This document shows positions 46,426-59,190 of a stretch of DNA of 64,000 nucleotides, piece after piece. Within the stretch, counting starts at the first letter, position 1. Every line of letters starts with the position of its first letter. This stretch comes from Daucus carota subsp. sativus. Its lineage: Eukaryota; Streptophyta; Magnoliopsida; Apiales; Apiaceae. The notes beneath the pieces are model-generated. The model made no database searches. It saw nothing but the letters and a program-made list of their open reading frames with translations, and was not told the DNA's origin. Position numbers and translations under genes: made by a program. Location of the stretch: assembly GCF_001625215.2 (NCBI RefSeq), contig NC_030386.2, positions 38,195,296 through 38,259,295 of the forward strand, written 5' to 3'.

Positions 46426-47873
46426 AGTTTTGATTAGAGAGTCATACGATAGTTTTAAAAAATTCTGGTCGATCAATAACAATTCTTGTCAACCCAAATT
46501 ATGAGAATAAAATATTGAATAAATTTGTTTGTCGAAAAAAAGTTCAACCACAAGCACTTACTTTCAAAATATATTACGAGCTACTGATAACAACGTCAAA
46601 ATTCAAGTTATGTACAAGCATAAACAAATAACACTATTTTGTAATACATAAATTTATATATTTTTAAGATTTTAAAATTTATTATTTATTTTAATAAATC
46701 TGATATGAAGAATGTTGAAGATGATACTCTAACAATCTATTCAAGTAAATACTTATCAGTTACAATCGAGATTCAAATATCAATAATTAAATACAAAAAT
46801 TTACCCACCCAGAATTTACACACAAACATCGTTTAAAACAAGTTTATTTTACAGTGGCATGGTAAACTTGTAAAATGAGTTGCATAACACAAGCTATACA
46901 CACACAACCAAGAACAATATATTATAGTACAATCAATCATTAAAAAGCTCAGCAATTTGAGCAAAGCAGGCTTAATAATATTTACAGGAATTCGAGTCAC
47001 CGTAATAGTCGCTGTCTGATCCCTTAAAGAACTCCCACTATTTGTGTTTGTGTTTGTTTATTAGTACTTGGTTGTATGTACATGTCTGTGTTAGTTTACT
47101 AGTACTTGTTTATAGCTATTTTTATGTATACAATTTTTATATATCTGTACCGACATTCTAGCACTACCCTTTGGCCCTTTCAATCCCTAGTGCTTGTTTT
47201 TGTTTAATTTTAATTTTTTTTGGGTTTTGTCATTGTTTGATTTCTGATCAAATCACCAACAATTGAGTGTTCTTGGTTGTGGGTTTTTGAGGACCCTTTT
47301 GTGTCAGCATGTGATCTGGGTGGTTTTTGTTGATTTTCATTTTTCCCGGGAAATTTTGGAATTTTGTGATTATTGGGTGGATTGAGAAGTGGGTCTTGAA
47401 AGGGTTTGAATTTTCCGGGAAAATTGGAAGTGGGGTTTGTGGAATTTGACTTTTTAGGGAGAATCGAGAACAGGGTTTGTGGGTTTTGCTGGATTGCTGT
47501 GATTTTCTGGGCTTAAGAATTGGTGATCTTTCGAGTTTGATATATGGTCAAAGGCTTTCCTGAGTTTGTATCTGTCATATGGTTTAGTGGCAGTAGGGAG
47601 GAAGATATAGTAGATTTATTTTGATGTTTGTGGAAGGACTAAGAAGTGGTTTGTGATAATATTGGTTGATAAAGGAAGGAGCTTTATTGATATTGGTACC
47701 TGTTTATGCAATTTCTTTTAGTGATTTTTGGATGATCAGGATGAAGAAGAAATGTGTTATACTCTTAGTCCAACTGTAAATTTCAAGGATTTGTTATAGA
47801 TAGGAGACAGTATAAGTTGATTTGGTGTGTGTACATATTAAATTACACACTTGGCTGCAATTATTGGAGAATC
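46426..47873. other. Upstream region and probable 5' leader of the XBAT32-like gene
   Basis: No coding exon is recognised. From about 47030 the strand becomes T/G-rich, as expected for the promoter and leader of the plus-strand XBAT gene. A leader intron is possible but I cannot place it. Confidence 0.45.
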
Positions 47874-50800
47874 ATGAAGTTTTTAAGTCTTGTTAGTAAT
47901 TCCTTTGGTTGTTCTGCATCTGGGGAACGCTTGGTTTCTGCGGCAAGAGATGGAGATCTTCAGGAAGCTAAAGCTTTATTGGAATATAATCCCCGTCTTG
48001 CTAGGTATTCAACTTTTGGTGTCCGGAATTCCCCTCTTCATTATTCTGCTGCCCAGGGCCACCATGAGGTATATTTAGTAAATACTAGCTTCCGCTTGCA
48101 GATTAAATTAGTTAGCTAGATACTACTTATATGCTTGTGTAATCGTAACTTCATTTCATCCTTGTAGATAGTTTCCTTGCTGCTCGAGTCCGGAGTCGAT
48201 ATTAATCTCAGGAATTACCGTGGGCAGGTAAATATTACATGTTTTTGGAATATTGAAATATCACCAAGTTGCCCTTTTGGATTATCTGGTCAATTTCTGC
48301 TTACTGTATGTCCATTTGTGCAATTGATTTAAGTCGTATACTTCGACTGTTGTAGTATTGAGTTTTGTAGTGTGAATTTGATGTCAGATGTTTTCACTGA
48401 GAGAAATGAAATAATGGGTACATGTTTATGTAACAGACTGCATTGATGCAAGCTTGTCAATACGGCCACTGGGAAGTTGTTCTGACACTGGTCCTTTTCA
48501 AAGCTAACGTATGACAGTGTCTACTACAGTTAGTTTTCTTATATATTCCCTTGCAACATCCTTTACAAGATCATTAAGAACTTACAAGCATGTATTTCAG
48601 ATGCACAGAGCTGATTATCTTAATGGAGGTACTGCACTGCATTTGGCTGCACTAAATGGACATTCTCGGTGCATACGAATCCTGCTTGCTGACTACATTC
48701 CAAGTGTTCCGAATTTTTGCAATATCCTAAACAAAAGATCTAGAACTGATGAATCTATCTTAGAATTTGATAGGAGGTACCTAATGCAACAGTCTCCCTT
48801 TGGTATTAGTAATATATTCCATATACGTCTAATCTATCTTCTTGGTTCTATTGCATCAGCTCACTCTATCAGGTAATCAATAGTGCCTCTGATGGAGGCA
48901 TCACTGCCCTTCATATGGCTGCACTAAATGGGCATGTTGATAGCGTGCATTTACTCATTGAACTGGGGGCTTCTGTATCTGAGGTAACTGTTGAAGATGG
49001 GACCACGATCGATCTAATAGGTGAATTCCAATATTTGAACTTTTATCTTTATATAGCTACTACTAGTTATCCACCTCTATAATTTGAATCTTTGTCATCA
49101 AATTTTTCGTTTCCCTTTGTTCATATTTCTTGGTTCTTTTAATCTTCTTTAAGAAGTCATGCATTGCTTTTGTTGTATAGAAAATAGAATTTTTTTACTA
49201 AAAATTTGTGTTACAAATCTGAAAGTTGAGATATTATATAATCCAACTCTTCATCCCCTTTGTGACAGAGATTTTGTAGATTACATAGTAATACTTAAGT
49301 GACTGCTTCATGTTGTTAATACTTCAAAGGGACATAGTTACATAAGAAAACCTGGCAACATCTTAACAACATTTGAAAAGGTATAAAAAATAATAATCAG
49401 TGTTATTTATAAAAAAAGGCACACTGAAGTGCAAAGTTTACCCTAGAGCCTAGGTTTAAGTCGAGTTGCATGCCTCACTGAAGAGAGGCACAAGAGTTGA
49501 GAGCTAGCCGTATTAGATTATTATACAGTTGGCTGAGAGGGTGGTCTCGATGAGATTTTTGGTTCAAACTTGATACATAACCCTATCAGAGGATGAATAT
49601 ATAAGAACTATAGCCAAAATGAAAAAAGAATGGAGGAGTGCATTCCCCCTTTTTTTTTAATAAATTTAATATATTCTGGCCTCAGGTGCAGGAAGCACAC
49701 CTCTTCACTATGCGGCATGCGGTGGAAATGCACATTGTTGCCAGGTATGTTTCTTTAGTTATTGTTATTATTACTTTATCCACTATTGTTGGACATATCT
49801 GATCTTTTGCATCATCATAGATCTTAATTGCAAAGGGAGCCAGTCTGACTGCGGTAAATGCAAATGGGTATGCATTTTATCTACACTCACACTCACTGCA
49901 CTTGCTGCTACTTTTTTTAGTTGCGATTTTACATATACAATTCTGTAGACAACTGCATTCATCTTTAAAGTGTTAGAACATTTCAAAGTCTCCTTATATC
50001 TGCAAATCCTAGATGCATTTGTTCTTCTTGGGACCTTTTCTATACTTGGATCATCTGCTTGTCAGGATGACAAGCAGATGAAATGCTCTATATCAGCTTA
50101 TGTTGTGAATCAACATTAATTCTGAAATAATGATGAATTTGTTATGATAAAGAAATTGCGCTGTTACTCTTGAGGATTTTCTTTTTATTCAAAAAGAACT
50201 TTTGTAATTCGCATAGAGAATCTTTCTCTATGGTAATTCGCATAGAGAATCTTTCTCTATTTGGCCTGAAATTACTTTCTATATGCTCTACATGACATGA
50301 GGGTTGTGGTTATGTTTATATAGCTGCATCTTTTGTATCAAGTGATAACTTATTTTCATTTTATGTTAAAGAATCTGATGCTTATAATATTTTTTATGGT
50401 AAAAGATGGACTCCTTTGGCAGTTGCTCATTCATGGCACAGAGATGGTCTTGAGGAGATTCTGACCCCAAGGGTTCAGGGACAATCTCCTCTTGCTTTTC
50501 CACCTTCTCCGTACTTGTGTCTTCCGTTCATGAGCATTGTCAAAATTGCAAGGTAAACAATTTAATTCATTGTCTATGCTAGCAATCTCATGTGTTTTCC
50601 TTTTCTTTTATCAGTATCTTTTATATGTAATGAAATTTTAATGATCTTGTTGTTTGCACGTTGAGTTATAATTATATATGGACCGTAGAGTCCCAATACA
50701 CGAACACGCACCCACACACGCACACTCATATTGGGTGTCTTTGGTTGGGTTTATCTAAGGTTATTAGTGCTTTAGGGATGTTGGAGGATAAGAAGTTAGA

Positions 50801-51276
50801 TATACATATTCATATATTAGTTCCGTTTTGTTGAGGTTGCGTATATCAGTGCCTTTAGGGATGTTGGAGGATAATAAGTTAGATATACATATTCATACAT
50901 TTGTTCCGTGTTGTTGAGGTTGCGTATATCAGTGCCTTTAGGGATGTTTGCAACTAGATAATAATTTAGGGGTGGCAATATCAGACACGACCCGAAACCC
51001 GACACGAACCCGACCCAACCCGAAACCCGATTTACTGAGACAGAAACCCGAAAGTGACCCGAAAATCACCCGACAGACCCGAAATGGACCCGAAATGACC
51101 CGAAACTAGAATTTCATTTGTAATAACTTCAATTTTTGGTTTTATTCAATTTTAAGTGATTTTAGGTTGACCCGAAATCGACCCGATTGCTGACACGAAC
51201 ACGACCCGTTACCCGAAATTGCCACCCCTAGATAATATATACATATTTGTGTTGTGTTTATTTGCACCCTGAATTA

Positions 51277-51307
<31 letters not shown>

Positions 51308-53558
51308 ATGTACAAATAATGGTTTAAGTGGTTTAAACGAGTCCCCGTTCAAAATGGTGAGTTAAGTGAGACATCTGATTGCAATGAGTGGCGACTTTGA
51401 TATAAACCCCTGAAAGAAACTTAATGTCCTTGAAGATAGAGGTTTTAGTGTACAAATTCTTAATATTTTGAAAATTTTGAAAATAATTTAAATAGGTCCC
51501 CTTTAATATTTTCTCGGTCCCCCCTTTACTGAAATCCTGGTTCTGCCCCTGTTAACAGTCCAACATTTAGAATATCAAGCAACCTTGAGCATACACAATT
51601 TTTCTCTCTGATCAGGCTTACACAACTTTATTTTTATGACATTCAATAAAGATTATCATCTTCTTATTTGACTGCTGATAAACTTTTATTTTGGTTGGGA
51701 AAGACTTGTTTTAACTATTTTGCTAAACAAATGTTCCTGTCTTGGTTATGTGTAGAGAATGTGGATGGCGTAGCAATGATTCTCTTAACACGTGCATGGA
51801 CCCATGTGTTGTTTGTTTGGAGCAGAAGTGCACAGTAGCTGCAGAAGGTACATATTTCCGCGAATTCAGTGTTAATTATGAATATATGATTTAAAGGAAA
51901 CAGTGAAAATGCACATACCGGATATGATAGAAGTAGATAACCAGATAACCATCATGTGCCATTTAAATGTTGTTTTGCTGTATATTAAACAAGTTTATTA
52001 AACTTGGACGACATCTCTAAATACCCACTGTATAAACTATAAAGTAAGATTTACCAAACCTTAGTGTGTTTCAGCCGTTTAATGATGTCACATATGGCTA
52101 GAGAAGATGGGCAGTCACCATGACAGGATGATGGAAACTGTTTAGTGGTTAGTGGTTAGTTGTTGATGAGGGATTGTTGTTGATGTTGAGGACATGTAGT
52201 GCAGTGCTTGTTAAAGAGGGTGATATTCATTCTGTAACGGTTATATGTTGTGGAATCAAAATTTGTGGTACTCCATATGGATATAAAATCTTCTTGCATT
52301 TTGATCTTTGAAAGTAATAGACATGAAGTAGACTTTATAGCAGTGTTTGTTATTTGAACCGGCACACTGCATCATTATAGAAGATAAGACTAGATTTCAG
52401 GCTGCCAAGAGTAAGATAGTATCTTGTTTAACGCTCTTCATGCAAGCATATCAGATTTTGTGCTCGTCTCCATTTGTTTTTTGTGCCAGCACCCAATTTC
52501 ATAGGCTCATAAGTATCAACACTTCATAACCACTTTCTTGCTTTATGGGCTCTGCATTTAGAATAAATCATGAAATGATAGAGAGTCATTTGGCTATAAT
52601 ATAGTATGTTCATGGTCACCCCCCTGTTGCCTTTATTTAGAGGTTTACGCTAAACTTATCATAGGTTTGACAAAGAATCTGTAGTTCAACTCAAAGACTA
52701 TCCAATGTATGACATTACAGAATGTCCATCATATATCCTCCTATAATATTATACTTGGAGTCTTCATGAAAGTAGCCTCTCTATTCCTTAATAGTAGGGG
52801 TGGACGCTCCTTTACCTTCTGTAGTATTACAATTTATACTCATGTCAGCTGGAAGGAAACACAATATGACTTGGATGCTGCAGTCTCTAACTTTAAATGT
52901 GTATCTATACTCATGTCAGCTGGAATGAAACACAATTGATACTTTCTTTGCAAATTCTGTCTCCGCTCATCTCTTTTGCAGTATACCTGAAATATATGTT
53001 TGTGATATTGTGTGCTCTTGGATTCTAATTAAATTCACCTTTATTAGTAATCTAGTTAATATAATGATGTAAGCTCTTCGTGACGTAGGTTGCTATCATG
53101 AGTTTTGCACTCGATGTGCTTTGTATCTTTGTTCGACAAACTGCACCACTACAGTAGCTCATGGTCCCCCAGGTTCAATTGCTTGCCCTCTTTGTCGCCA
53201 CGGCATAGTTTCATTTGTCAAGCTTGAGGCCACATCAGCAATAGTTAAGGACATTGCTAGGACAAGTTTATCGCTATCATTTTGCACTTGTACAGCCCTT
53301 GGTTCAGACACAATAGAAACTCCATTTTGCAAGCCCGATGTGCATTCTGCTCGATTTCCCCCCACTGGATCGTCTTTCCGTTCTCTGAGCTGCCATAAGT
53401 TGTCATCACTGAAACTCAACTCCAGCCTGTGCTTGGGAGCTTCAGATTCCAAGTGTTTGAAATCCAGTTACAGACGCTCAACATCTATTAACAGTGATCG
53501 AGCAAAAGCGTGGTTATGCTCTCTTCACCAGTGTGTAGCAACGGGTATCGATTACTAA
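47874..53558 (+). CDS. XBAT32: Ankyrin-repeat RING E3 ubiquitin ligase (XBAT32-like)
   Basis: Ten exons, join(47874..48068,48168..48227,48437..48508,48601..48776,48860..49020,49686..49744,49821..49867,50406..50552,51756..51847,53089..53558), give 492 residues; Arabidopsis XBAT32 is about 508. Phases match at every GT-AG junction; for exon 5 the acceptor TTGCATCAG is needed, giving [11 protein letters not shown]. The N-terminus [20 protein letters not shown] is the XBAT32 form. Residues about 21-290 are ankyrin repeats ([66 protein letters not shown]). The RING spans 323-372: CVVC, CYHEFC, RC and CPLC; zinc ligands are present. XBAT32 ubiquitinates ACC synthases and so limits ethylene and permits lateral-root formation; the same role here is inference. 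Intron 8 holds a hAT-like MITE and two copies of an 85-bp repeat. Confidence 0.95.
50206..50262. repeat. Tandem palindromic repeat in XBAT32 intron 7
   Basis: The unit TAATTCGCATAGAGAATCTT plus TCTCTAT occurs twice in a row. Each unit is itself palindromic around ATAGAGAATCTTTCTCTAT. Confidence 0.85.
50772..50950. repeat. 85-bp tandem duplication in XBAT32 intron 8
   Basis: The phrase GTTGGAGGATAAGAAGTTAG followed by ATATACATATTCATA and GTTGAGGTTGCGTATATCAG occurs twice with a few changes. The second copy lies directly before the hAT-like MITE. Confidence 0.85.
50967..51230. mobile_element. hAT-like MITE in XBAT32 intron 8 (264 bp)
   Basis: The ends TAGGGGTGGCAAT and the inverted ATTGCCACCCCTA are perfect. 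The body is made of ACCCGAAA / CCCGACC units. The flanks (GATAATAA and GATAATAT) are similar but not an exact 8-bp duplication, so the class is inferred from the TAGGGG terminus shared with the hAT element at 45723. Confidence 0.75.
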
Positions 53559-54801
53559 CCATTGCTTTTAGATAATTCCTATACATGTTTCCACTCCACT
53601 CCATCACAAGATCAACATGCAAGTGTTGTTTTTTTTGTATCTGCTTTTCCTTTATCGTAATCATTTTTGTGATTTATAATCCAATTACTCGAGTTGTTAC
53701 TGTGATTGGGTTTTGTGATTCCCAATTAAAAAAGATGAAGTTTTTTATCCCTTGCTTTGTAAATATAGCATCTGCTATGAGCATGAAGCTAGTACAAGCA
53801 ACTGTAATTATTCGATACATATCGATATCGACCATTGGTCTTTATTGTCCAGAGACGTTTCTTCCAAATTTTGAATGAATGAACTGGTGTTACAATTCAA
53901 TCTCTTCACTATAATTTAAATCCTTGATCTTCTGTTCTTGGGTCGTGTTTAGATTTTTTTTTTTTTAATTCATGACCAGGCCCGCTGTTTCTCTTACCTG
54001 TGCTGCGATTCTGTGAATGTAACAAGAAAAGCCAATGTACAATATTGAGGCTGTTTGCGCATGCTTAAAAGTCCATCTTTCGTGCTTATAAGTAAGAAGT
54101 AGTATTTCGTACCGTTAACACTTTCGTGCTTATAAGTCAGAAGTCATTTATTCATTACCGTTAACATTAATGAATTTATAGAATTTGAAAATCCTTACTT
54201 TTTCTAGGATTTTATTTTAGAAATTTGATTTTTCAAAAATGTAAAAGATCACATTAAAAAGATGATTTATAATATTCTATTATTATATTAATAATTTTTA
54301 TATCCAATAAATTATAAATAGCAAAAAAATATTCAAATACATAAATCAAAAATTATTTTTCACTTATAAATAATTTTTTACGTATAATCAATAAATAATT
54401 CTTTTAAATTAAGTTAAACGCTTCGTAATCTATGAGGAGAAAATCACCAAGTAGAGAACTATAAATTTCATTAGATTCTGTACATCAATATATATATCTC
54501 CACAGCAATCCTATTTACATAAAAAAAACATAGGTTGAAGAATAATTCTTTTACACACCGCTGAAACTCTGATTAGAAAGGAAGAACCATTGTAAACTTT
54601 AGCAGGGTTTTACAATGTAAGCTCAGGAGGAATAATCAAGAATAGACAAGGTTGGAAGCTAGCGGACACAGATTATTTACAAGAAACAAAAAAAGATACC
54701 GAAAATGGTGAAAAAGTCTTGCAAGGTCAAGAAAATCGAAAAATAGAAAAATAGAAGAAAATACGATAGAAAAGCTCAGTCAAGATAGCGCCACGAGGAT
54801 A
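53559..54801. other. XBAT32 3' region and AT-rich intergenic sequence
   Basis: The first few hundred bases are the likely 3' untranslated region of XBAT32. About 54046-54430 shows weak inverted ends (GGCTGTTTGCGC and GTTAAACGCTTCG) that could be a decayed MITE. About 54480-54801 may be the 3' part of the small-peptide transcript on the minus strand. Confidence 0.4.
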
Positions 54802-54921
54802 TCAAACATCGACACGAGAAAGAGGCAACTTCAACGATTCCGAACTGTCTTCTTGGAAGCATCTTTGAGTGAAGGATGGGAAGGCATGCAGATCATTGTG
54901 CTTGTGCATAGCAAAAGACAT
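54802..54921 (-). CDS. Candidate small-peptide gene (39 residues, function unknown)
   Basis: I do not recognise this gene. On the minus strand an ATG at 54921 opens a 39-residue frame beginning MSFAMHKHNDLHAFPSFTQR and ending LPLSRVDV. It has one cysteine in its C-terminal half (RCF), is rich in His, Ser and charged residues, and has no signal peptide, transmembrane segment or known peptide-hormone motif. A canonical TATAAAT box lies at 54994-55000, about 75 bp upstream, followed by a pyrimidine- and A-rich leader, and a CT-rich stretch precedes the TATA box, so a real promoter looks likely. A long non-repetitive region continues downstream as possible 3' untranslated sequence. It could instead be a non-coding RNA with a chance frame, or a first exon of something larger. 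Confidence 0.35.
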   Translation of the reverse strand: MSFAMHKHNDLHAFPSFTQRCFQEDSSESLKLPLSRVDV

Positions 54922-54993
54922 TGTTCGATTAATGAAAGTGTATTTTTTTTTTCTTGTTGAGTTTGGGTCGAGAGATGAATGTACATGAGTTCA

Positions 54994-55000
54994 ATTTATA
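54994..55000 (-). promoter_or_regulatory. TATA box of the candidate small-peptide gene
   Basis: On the minus strand the sequence reads CCTATAAATTGAAC, about 75 bp ahead of the ATG at 54921. It follows a CTTTCTCTTCTTTCTCTT pyrimidine tract, a common plant core-promoter arrangement. Confidence 0.45.
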
Positions 55001-56404
55001 GGAAGAGAAAGAAGAGAAAGAGAAGATGATAAAGTGACAGAACAAAGCATCTATCAATCCATCACTGCTGCTGCTCACACTACTACTGTCGCTTCTGTCA
55101 CACATCTTTTACCTACTTGGTCACGCTATATACTAAAGGAGATGAAGGTGTAGTACTTGAAATCTTTCTCATTTCTTTCAGACTTGCGGACAGAAGCTGT
55201 GCGTGAGATATGTCATAAATGCGCGAGTTAATTGCAATTGGCACCCCTTTGGTTTCGGCTTATTGCACATTGCACCTAATAGTTTTGGAAAATACACTTT
55301 GCAGCCCCAGACTTTTAACCCGTAGACACTTTGCACCCTTTCCGTTAATTTTTGCCGTTACCGTTAACTTTTGTAGGGGCATTTTGGTAAATTTAATTAT
55401 ATTTAATTAAAATCAGACTTTTATTTAAATTTTCTGACCATCTAAACGATATTTTTAGGCACTTTTTATTTTATGCATGTACTCTTTTTTTAATTTCAAT
55501 GAAATTTGCTTTCCTAGTATTTTAAGTTTTTACAAAAACATTATTTTATTAATTATTAATTATAAACTATTATTAATTATATATTAATAATTACAAATTA
55601 ATTTTAAATCCGATAAACAAAAGATTTAGAAATAAAAAAATCATTATTTTATAATAAAATAGGTGATCCAAATTTGGATCAGTGAACAGTGGTGATCCAA
55701 ATTTGGATCAGTACTATTCACTGATCCAAATTTGGATCACTTTTTGGATCACTGCTGGAGGAGAATTTGGGGTAAACTGCCCCAAATTTGGATCTTTGGA
55801 TCACTGCTGGTTTGCCCTTAGAGATCATGATGTCATTAATTTATGAAAGTTTGACAGTATTATGAATACATCCACTGATCCACATTGTTTATCGATTTTA
55901 GCTGAAATTTTAAACCAAATCTTTTATACAGTTTCAAAAAAGTGACATAATCAATCACGGTTTCATAATAGTAATAACTATAAACTAAAACCGATCAGAA
56001 CAGAACGGATTTACTTAGGTCCTTCCGGTTGTAAAATTTATGATTTTTAGTATCTTAATCTTTTTGAAATTCTAGTGTTAAATGATATTATGCTTTTTTA
56101 TTATTTTAATTAAATCTAGTTATTTAATTAATTGTGGACGATACTTCCTCAATCTTAAACTCGAAACAGTGGACCTATGGCTGTGAGCACAGCCAACATG
56201 CCCTTATTCTTTCCCAGTAGAGTGGCAGGAATTTAATATACATAAACAGCTAAATCTTTAATTCAGATGGGACATGTCATTTCATGTAATTACTTATTAT
56301 ATTTCTTTTGAAGCTGCTGCTGATGCTACTAGTACTAGAGGCCTGCAGCTTAGGATTTGGGACTGATCAGGGGGAGATAGTTGACAGTACAAGTAAATAA
56401 TATA
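55001..56404. other. Intergenic sequence with a palindrome cluster
   Basis: No gene is recognised. Upstream sequence of the small-peptide candidate comes first. At about 55220-55400 there are CACTTTGCA-type phrases typical of a decayed repeat. The palindrome cluster at 55663-55740 is listed separately. Confidence 0.4.
55663..55740. repeat. 78-bp near-perfect palindrome with three GATCCAAATTTGGATC units
   Basis: Perfect 16-bp palindromes begin at 55665, 55694 and 55723, exactly 29 bp apart. The spacers AGTGAACAGT and ACTATTCACT are roughly inverted copies, so the whole block is one long palindrome centred on the middle unit. Part of the motif recurs at about 55783-55795 beside a TTTGGATCACTGCTGG direct repeat. 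Confidence 0.9.
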
Positions 56405-56613
56405 CTCCCTTCCTCTCTCCGTCTCATTTCTTTACGGTTACTATTTTGGGATGTTTTTCTCATTTCTTTACGTTATTATAAATAGTAAGTTTATTACACC
56501 CGTTATTTTCTTCTACTATCTCATATTTAACAATAAAAATTAGCTCATTTTTTATCCATTGTCTTGATTTCTGTATCCCCTCCGATGTAAAGAATTGAGT
56601 GGAACGGAGGAAG
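56405..56613. mobile_element. Degenerate Stowaway-type MITE
   Basis: The left end CTCCCTTCCTCTCTCCGTCTC and right end GGAACGGAGGAAG are imperfect. The interior CATTTCTTTACGGTTACTA matches the copy at 31604. It is shorter than the other copies at about 209 bp, so probably internally deleted. Confidence 0.65.
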
Positions 56614-56675
56614 ACAGATTAATGTATACTCCGTCGGTCTATATTTTAAATGTCTTAGACTTTTCTTGGACCGAA

Positions 56676-56715
<40 letters not shown>

Positions 56716-59190
56716 ATAAAAAAATAATAAAAATTATGTCATTATAAAATATATTTAGTCTATTTTAATATATATTTTTCAGAAGATAATAAATGATTAA
56801 TTGTATAATCTGCGGTGTGTTACTTATTAATTTTATAAAAATTTGTAAATTAATTTTTGAGATACAAGTCGGAAAGTGAAAATTTAAAAATTAAAATGTT
56901 TCAATAATTTATTTTATTTTCAGATTTGATTTTATAAAAATGTAACAGATCACTTTACAAAATTATTTATAATATTTAATTAATATATTAATAAATTTTA
57001 TATCTGATAACTTGTAAATCAAATTACTAGTATCATATTTTTATTCATAAAAATAAATTTTAAAATAAAATATTTCAATATAAGATCAAAAATTTTAAAA
57101 ATAAGTTAATGAAGAGAAATAATTGTTGCCTCGTTTAACGGCTTTCCCGATTTGTGTTTCTCTTAGTGATCTTTTTCACTTACTTAGTTCTTCTTAGTAT
57201 CATGTTTTCTAGAGAAGCTTAAACTTTTAATTGAATATTTTCTATTAAATTATATAGATTGGGTTTGTACATGAAAATCAAGGAAATATATAAAAAATGA
57301 GTAAAATCATAAGAAAAGTCGGTAAAATGGTGAGATCAATCTATATTTAATAATAGATTTGAGATAGTAAAGAAAATTATAGATTTAATGATATTTTATA
57401 TTATTATAAAAAATAGATAATAGTTATAATAGTGTTTTGTATTATTAAAAAGTATTATTTTGAGAATGTATAGAAATAAAAAAACATCACAAATAGAAAT
57501 TGTACGAAAATGAATGAAATTAAAATTTTTAAAAAAATATAACAGCCTAAATTTGAAAATAAATACTAATAATATTATCAACTTTGCGTATGGCAGCAGG
57601 GGAGGTGCAGAGGAGGTGGCTAAGCCCACTTTACCATAACATGGGCCTGGGCTATGCTTCAATAGATTTTTCCCGTCCAAAATTGAAAACAATAGAATTA
57701 GTACATGGCATATGCACATTCCAGTACTGCTACTTTTCACCTATCACATTATCCCGGGTAACGGCGTCAGAGCAAGCCCAGCTACATAAATCAAATAACA
57801 AAGTTCTCGATTATCGGTGTTTTATATTTTATATAAGATTAATATTATAATTTATTCTAAACATAGAATAAAAAATAGACTTGGATATAATAGAAATGTT
57901 ATTAAAAAATAAAAACAGTATGATACTTACTATATGGCTAAATAAAAACTAAATAATTATGCATAGATAGTGGGTTATTTGAATAAATTTAGAATAATAT
58001 ATTAAAAAAAATTAAATTATTGAGTAAAATGTACAAGCAGTTAACGGTGAGCAAGTAACAACTCTTAAATGATTCTGACATAAAGTTGATGAAAATATAT
58101 GATTAAAGATTCATAAATTGAAAAATGAAATTCTAACCAAATTCACCATTATTTCATTATGTAATTTTCTAATCGAATTCATAAAGTCTATTAACCGTGA
58201 GCGAACTGCTTAGAAATAATTTTACTTGTTTGCTCTCCGATTTAAAACCTCGAAATTCATTAATTCAACACGTGCGTCCAGGCAAATTGAAGGCGCAGCA
58301 ACCAGCAACCACCTTCAGGCTCCAACCGAACAAAGACTGTTAGGAATATAACATGCTTTAGCATTTTGAAGTGTTAGAACTTAGATATACCGATTCTCGA
58401 ACATAATATCAGAGTTCAGATTTAACGGAGGTCACAAATTCAATTATGGGTGACCCCAATATTTCTTCCGGTTTCCATCCAATTTTTATGCTATATTCCA
58501 ATAAAGACTATCAGCTGATGAATCCTCCACGAAATAAGGGAGAACCGTAACAACCAACGTCGGCACAGCCAAGCACAGCGATGATAAGGCCCGAGTTGGG
58601 CTAAAATTTGGGGATATCCACAGCACATGCGGAATGAGAGGGACTCGTTGATGAAGCCCATAAACAACCAGCTAAGTCTACAACCTAGCTAGCCTACTCG
58701 ATCATTCATCACCAAACTATTATCAACCCACGAACGTGCGTCTCATTAATTCCCAACCCTCTCTGAAAGCAACCTCTCTTTCTATCTCGCATGCAGTATC
58801 ACAGATGCATCTGAATAATTGTGTTGCATCACCTCAATCTTTATCCGAGTTTGGGTGTCATTTGGATTCTTTCGAGTATTCTCCGTGTTAGATGGTTTGG
58901 AAAAAGATTCATTGTGTCCATAGACGTTCATGCACCATTATTGTGTAAACAGTGTTTTCGATTTGATCTGTCTACTCATAATACTGGTCGTGGATTGGTT
59001 TTAATTTGTACTAATATGTTCTTTCTTTGATCGGTGTGAGATGTTTTGGTTTGTATTGATCGTTGATTGATTTTTGCATCTTATTTTCATCAGTACGAGA
59101 TGTTATGGTTCGAATAGTAATCACTAATTTAATTTGCCTAGATAATTTGAATGAGCTTTGAAAATAATATATATAAATCGACACTAAGAG
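56614..59190. other. AT-rich intergenic sequence
   Basis: No gene is recognised. A lone CTCCGTCGGTC-type Stowaway left end is near 56630, and a (TA)n tract lies at about 56681-56709. Short frames near 57600 and 58820 have no domain or promoter context. Confidence 0.45.

Noticed and set aside
50052-50080. miRNA precursor
   Set aside because: The stem is only 12 bp with a 5-base loop, too short for a plant pre-miRNA.
53159-53452. 97-codon frame on the minus strand
   Set aside because: It lies opposite the last XBAT32 exon, whose RING and tail are in frame on the plus strand.
55663-55740. CRISPR-like array (regular 29-bp period)
   Set aside because: Only three units, palindromic spacers, plant nuclear DNA, no cas genes.
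58025-58225. Inverted repeat around GCAGTTAACGGTGAGC
   Set aside because: Only a short irregular match; could be chance in AT-rich DNA.
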